Assembly: GCA_964521195.1 (NCBI GenBank)
Contig: CAZFRE010000001.1
Span: forward strand, 372,001-436,000
Length of the DNA stretch: 64,000 nt
Reading direction: 5' to 3'
DNA from: CAWDNM01 sp964521195
GTDB lineage: Bacteria > Actinomycetota > Coriobacteriia > Anaerosomatales > JAAXUF01
Shown here: one piece after another, positions 61,908 through 64,000 of the stretch
How the letters are laid out: each line of letters opens with the position of its first letter
Position numbering within the stretch: position 1 is the stretch's first letter
The notes under the pieces: model-generated
Database searches by the model: none
What the model was told of the DNA's origin: nothing
What the model saw: the letters and a program-made list of their open reading frames with translations, nothing else
Position numbers and translations under genes: made by a program

Positions 61908-62597
61908 GTGAACAAGCGGGCTCGGGTACGGCTTATCGGAGTGACGGCTGCGATCCTCATCGCAGTGGGCGCGATGGTCTACTACACAGGCGGCAAGCAG
62001 GGCGCCTACGAAGGCGATCTTGCTGCGGTCGCTCAGGACCAAAGCCTCGTGGGCGAACAGGTCAAGGTGGGTGGGACCGTCGTCGCCGGGTCGTGGGACA
62101 AGAAGTCCAATCCCATGCGCTTCACCATCCGGGGCGAGAACGACAAGACGGAGAGCGGCCCCACGCTCAAGGTCGTCTACACGGGCACCGTCCCTGCGAC
62201 GTTCGGCGACGGTGTCGTCGCGATCGTGACCGGCAAGCTTGCCGACGACGGCACGGTCAACGCCACGGACATGATCACGAAGTGCCCCTCCAAGTACGAG
62301 TCTGCGACCGGTGCGACGCCGGTGGCCGATCTGCTCGCCGGTGGGACCAGCATGGAGGGCAAGCCGGTGCGCACCACCGGATACGTGAAGCCCGGGTCGA
62401 TGGCGGCCGCCGGCGGCACGGGCCCACGCTTCGTCGTGGCCCAGAATGCGGACGGGTCCGGCATCAGCGTGTCCGTCGTCTACTCCGGCGCCCTTCCGGA
62501 TGGAATCAAAGATGGCTCGCAGGTCGTCATGGGCGGTGCGCTCGAGCAGGGCGACTTCGTCGCGACGAGCGTCGCGCTCGAGGAGAGCCAGAAGTAA
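61908..62597 (+). CDS. ccmE: Cytochrome c maturation heme chaperone CcmE with duplicated OB domain
   Basis: 229 residues; ordinary CcmE is about 150. A short N-terminal anchor helix (about 8-27) is followed by an OB-fold with GEQVKVGGTVVAGSW and the heme-attachment box CPSKY (Cys126, Tyr130), the CxxxY variant known from archaea and some anaerobes instead of HxxxY. Residues 148-225 repeat an OB-like pattern (GKPVRTTGYVKPG; GISVSVVYSGALPDGIKDGSQVVMGGAL) without a heme ligand. It carries heme to the CcmF lyase. The GTG follows AAGGAGTTGAGTAC. ccmF starts 70 bp downstream. Confidence 0.9.
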   Translation: MNKRARVRLIGVTAAILIAVGAMVYYTGGKQGAYEGDLAAVAQDQSLVGEQVKVGGTVVAGSWDKKSNPMRFTIRGENDKTESGPTLKVVYTGTVPATFGDGVVAIVTGKLADDGTVNATDMITKCPSKYESATGATPVADLLAGGTSMEGKPVRTTGYVKPGSMAAAGGTGPRFVVAQNADGSGISVSVVYSGALPDGIKDGSQVVMGGALEQGDFVATSVALEESQK

Positions 62598-62667
62598 GGA
62601 ACCAGGGGTCTGAGGTCGGATGACGCCCTCGGGCATGTTCAGTCAGGCAATCGAACGGAGTCGATGA

Positions 62668-64000
62668 ATGGTAACGCTGGGATTGACCATGCTCGGGCTG
62701 GCGCTCGTGTCGAGCGTCATCTCGATCGCCGCGCTGCTCGCGGGACACAACCGAAAGGGCGGCGAGGCGGTCTCCAAGCTCGGCTACTGGGGCACGTATG
62801 CCTCGGCGATCACTCTCACGATCGCCGTCGTGATCATGGTGGCCGCGTTCTTCGGCAAGGACTACAGCTTCCTCTACGTCGCCGAGAATCACAGCACCGA
62901 CGTGTCGAGTCTCGCATGGCTCTACACGCTGTCCGGTCTGTGGGCGGGACGCGAGGGGTCGTTCCTCTTCTGGGGCTGGCTGCTCTCGCTGTTCGCGGCG
63001 TGGATCGCGTACCGACGGATGCCGCACCTCGATGGGCTGTCAAACATGGGTCTCATGGTGACGAACATCGTGCTGGTGCTGTTCTCGGCGGGCATGCTGT
63101 TCTCGAACGCCAACAACCCGTTCAAGGCGACCGACATCGGGTTCCTCGGCGCGAACGGGGAGCTTGTCGGCGAGGCCGCGCGCTGGGGCATGAACCCGCT
63201 GCTGCAGCACTGGGCGATGATCATCCACCCTCCGACGCTGTTCATCGGCTACGCGGGTCTCACGATACCGTTCGCATTCGCGGTGGCCGCGATCATCGTC
63301 AATGACGGATCGGACGCCTGGGTGCGCATCGTCGATCGCATCACCGTGTTCTCGTGGCTGTTCCTCGGCGCCGGCATCGGTCTTGGCTCCGTATGGGCGT
63401 ACGTCGTCCTCGGTTGGGGCGGCTACTGGGCATGGGACCCGGTGGAGAACGCATCGCTCCTCCCGTGGCTGACCGGTGTCGGTCTGCTCCACAGCTTCAC
63501 GATCTACCGCCGCCGTGACGGCTTCAAGAAGTGGGCGATCTCGCTGTCCGCGGTCACGTTCGCTCTCGTCATCCTGGGCACGTTCATCACGCGCTCCGGC
63601 ATCGTGCAGTCCGTGCACGCGTTCCAGGAGGATCCGTTCTCGAAGTACCTCTTCCTCTTCATGATCATCGCGGCGTTCTTAGTGGCGATCTTCGGTCCGA
63701 TGCTTCGCAAGGGCACCTTCGAAGGCAACGACGAGTTCGAGTCGCTCACCGGCAAGGAAGCCGCGTACTACTTCAACAACGTGATCATGCTGGTCGCCGG
63801 CCTGCTGGTGGCCTACCTCACGGTCACCTCGGCGCTGCCTTCCTGGCTGTTGTTCGGCGGCCGGTCGATTCCGGCGACGACCTTCGATGCGGTCGCGCGG
63901 CCGGTCGGCGTGCTGTACGCGTTCATCATCGCGGTGTGCCCGCTGCTGTCGTGGCGCGCGACCGATGGCGCGACGTTCTGGAGCCGCATCAAGTGGCCGC
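62668..64000 (+). CDS. ccmF: Cytochrome c heme lyase subunit CcmF, 5' part (truncated by the window)
   Basis: The frame runs from ATG 62668 (behind GGAGTCGATGA) without a stop to the window end: 444 codons of an expected 650 or so. Many membrane helices carry the WWD-type heme-handling motif WGGYWAWDPVENASLLPWL (starting near residue 250) and conserved histidines (LLQHWAMIIHPPTLFIGY; LLHSFTIYRR). It joins heme from CcmE to CXXCH motifs outside the membrane. A competing ATG at 62664 is in another frame and ends at 63305. Presence implies secreted c-type cytochromes. Confidence 0.94.
   Translation, partial: MVTLGLTMLGLALVSSVISIAALLAGHNRKGGEAVSKLGYWGTYASAITLTIAVVIMVAAFFGKDYSFLYVAENHSTDVSSLAWLYTLSGLWAGREGSFLFWGWLLSLFAAWIAYRRMPHLDGLSNMGLMVTNIVLVLFSAGMLFSNANNPFKATDIGFLGANGELVGEAARWGMNPLLQHWAMIIHPPTLFIGYAGLTIPFAFAVAAIIVNDGSDAWVRIVDRITVFSWLFLGAGIGLGSVWAYVVLGWGGYWAWDPVENASLLPWLTGVGLLHSFTIYRRRDGFKKWAISLSAVTFALVILGTFITRSGIVQSVHAFQEDPFSKYLFLFMIIAAFLVAIFGPMLRKGTFEGNDEFESLTGKEAAYYFNNVIMLVAGLLVAYLTVTSALPSWLLFGGRSIPATTFDAVARPVGVLYAFIIAVCPLLSWRATDGATFWSRIKWP

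Noticed and set aside
62664..63305. 213-codon frame starting at ATG 62664
   Set aside because: Overlaps ccmF in another frame, with a non-membrane low-complexity product; the ATG at 62668 opens the real CcmF frame.

Overview
This is a gene-dense, high-GC (roughly two-thirds G+C by eye) bacterial chromosome segment. No rRNA, tRNA, prophage, insertion sequence or CRISPR array was recognised. Gene content points to an Actinomycetota chromosome, most likely a deep-branching anaerobic or respiratory lineage such as Coriobacteriia (Anaerosomatales/OPB41-like). The evidence is the tilS-hpt-ftsH-folE-folP order, the futalosine menaquinone genes mqnA/mqnC/mqnE, a CxxxY-type CcmE with CcmF, a membrane pyrophosphatase, ferredoxin-thioredoxin reductase and NarL/LuxR regulators. 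The taxonomic call is inference from gene content only.

Layout. 0-4 kb: the end of a secreted Ig-like repeat protein, a small charged protein, a DUF1284 protein with an MBL hydrolase, and a glutaredoxin-like protein beside a ferredoxin-thioredoxin reductase/Rieske fusion. 4.2-10.2 kb: a DesK/LiaR-type two-component system, a palindromic operator, a coupled mini-ORF and a MacA-MacB-type efflux operon. 10.3-12.1 kb: NfeD-like protein, cysteine synthase and an Rrf2 regulator. 12.3-19.0 kb: a branched-chain amino acid ABC system (livK-livH-livM-livG-livF plus a second livK). 19.1-22.6 kb, minus strand: amidohydrolase/deaminase, purine nucleoside phosphorylase and NDH-2-like oxidoreductase. 22.7-27.6 kb: Tim44-like and SPFH zinc-ribbon proteins, GlsB-like protein, NhaA and a META lipoprotein. 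27.7-30.1 kb: YVTN beta-propeller protein ending in a perfect tandem duplication. 30.1-34.0 kb: mqnC, mqnA, a lipoprotein and mqnE. 34.1-38.0 kb: an osmoprotectant-type ABC transporter. 38.2-43.4 kb: redox-active cysteine protein, tilS, hpt, ftsH and a degenerate response regulator. 43.5-60.0 kb: a cofactor supercluster of folE, folP, hppA, folK, panB, panC, nadA, nadB, nadC, a DedA gene, birA, bioY, a PhoR/PhoB pair, coaX and cca. 60.1-64.0 kb: an uncharacterised HTH/enzyme gene pair, then ccmE and the start of ccmF, cut by the window edge.

How the genes work together. Folate, pantothenate/CoA, NAD and biotin functions are packed together. bioY has a textbook BirA operator immediately downstream of birA. 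Menaquinone synthesis (mqn genes), NDH-2 and CcmE/CcmF describe a respiratory chain with c-type cytochromes. The pyrophosphatase and NhaA manage ion gradients. Many junctions are 1-4 bp ATGA/GTGA/TGATG overlaps, so translational coupling is widespread. At least three genes have a TANNNT hexamer ending exactly 6 nt before the ATG, consistent with leaderless transcripts.

Least-explained items: the FTR-Rieske fusion, the HTH/enzyme pair at 60.1-61.7 kb, the FtsH-adjacent response regulator without its phospho-Asp, the two-domain CcmE, the FolK fusion, and several promoter-associated inverted or direct repeats.
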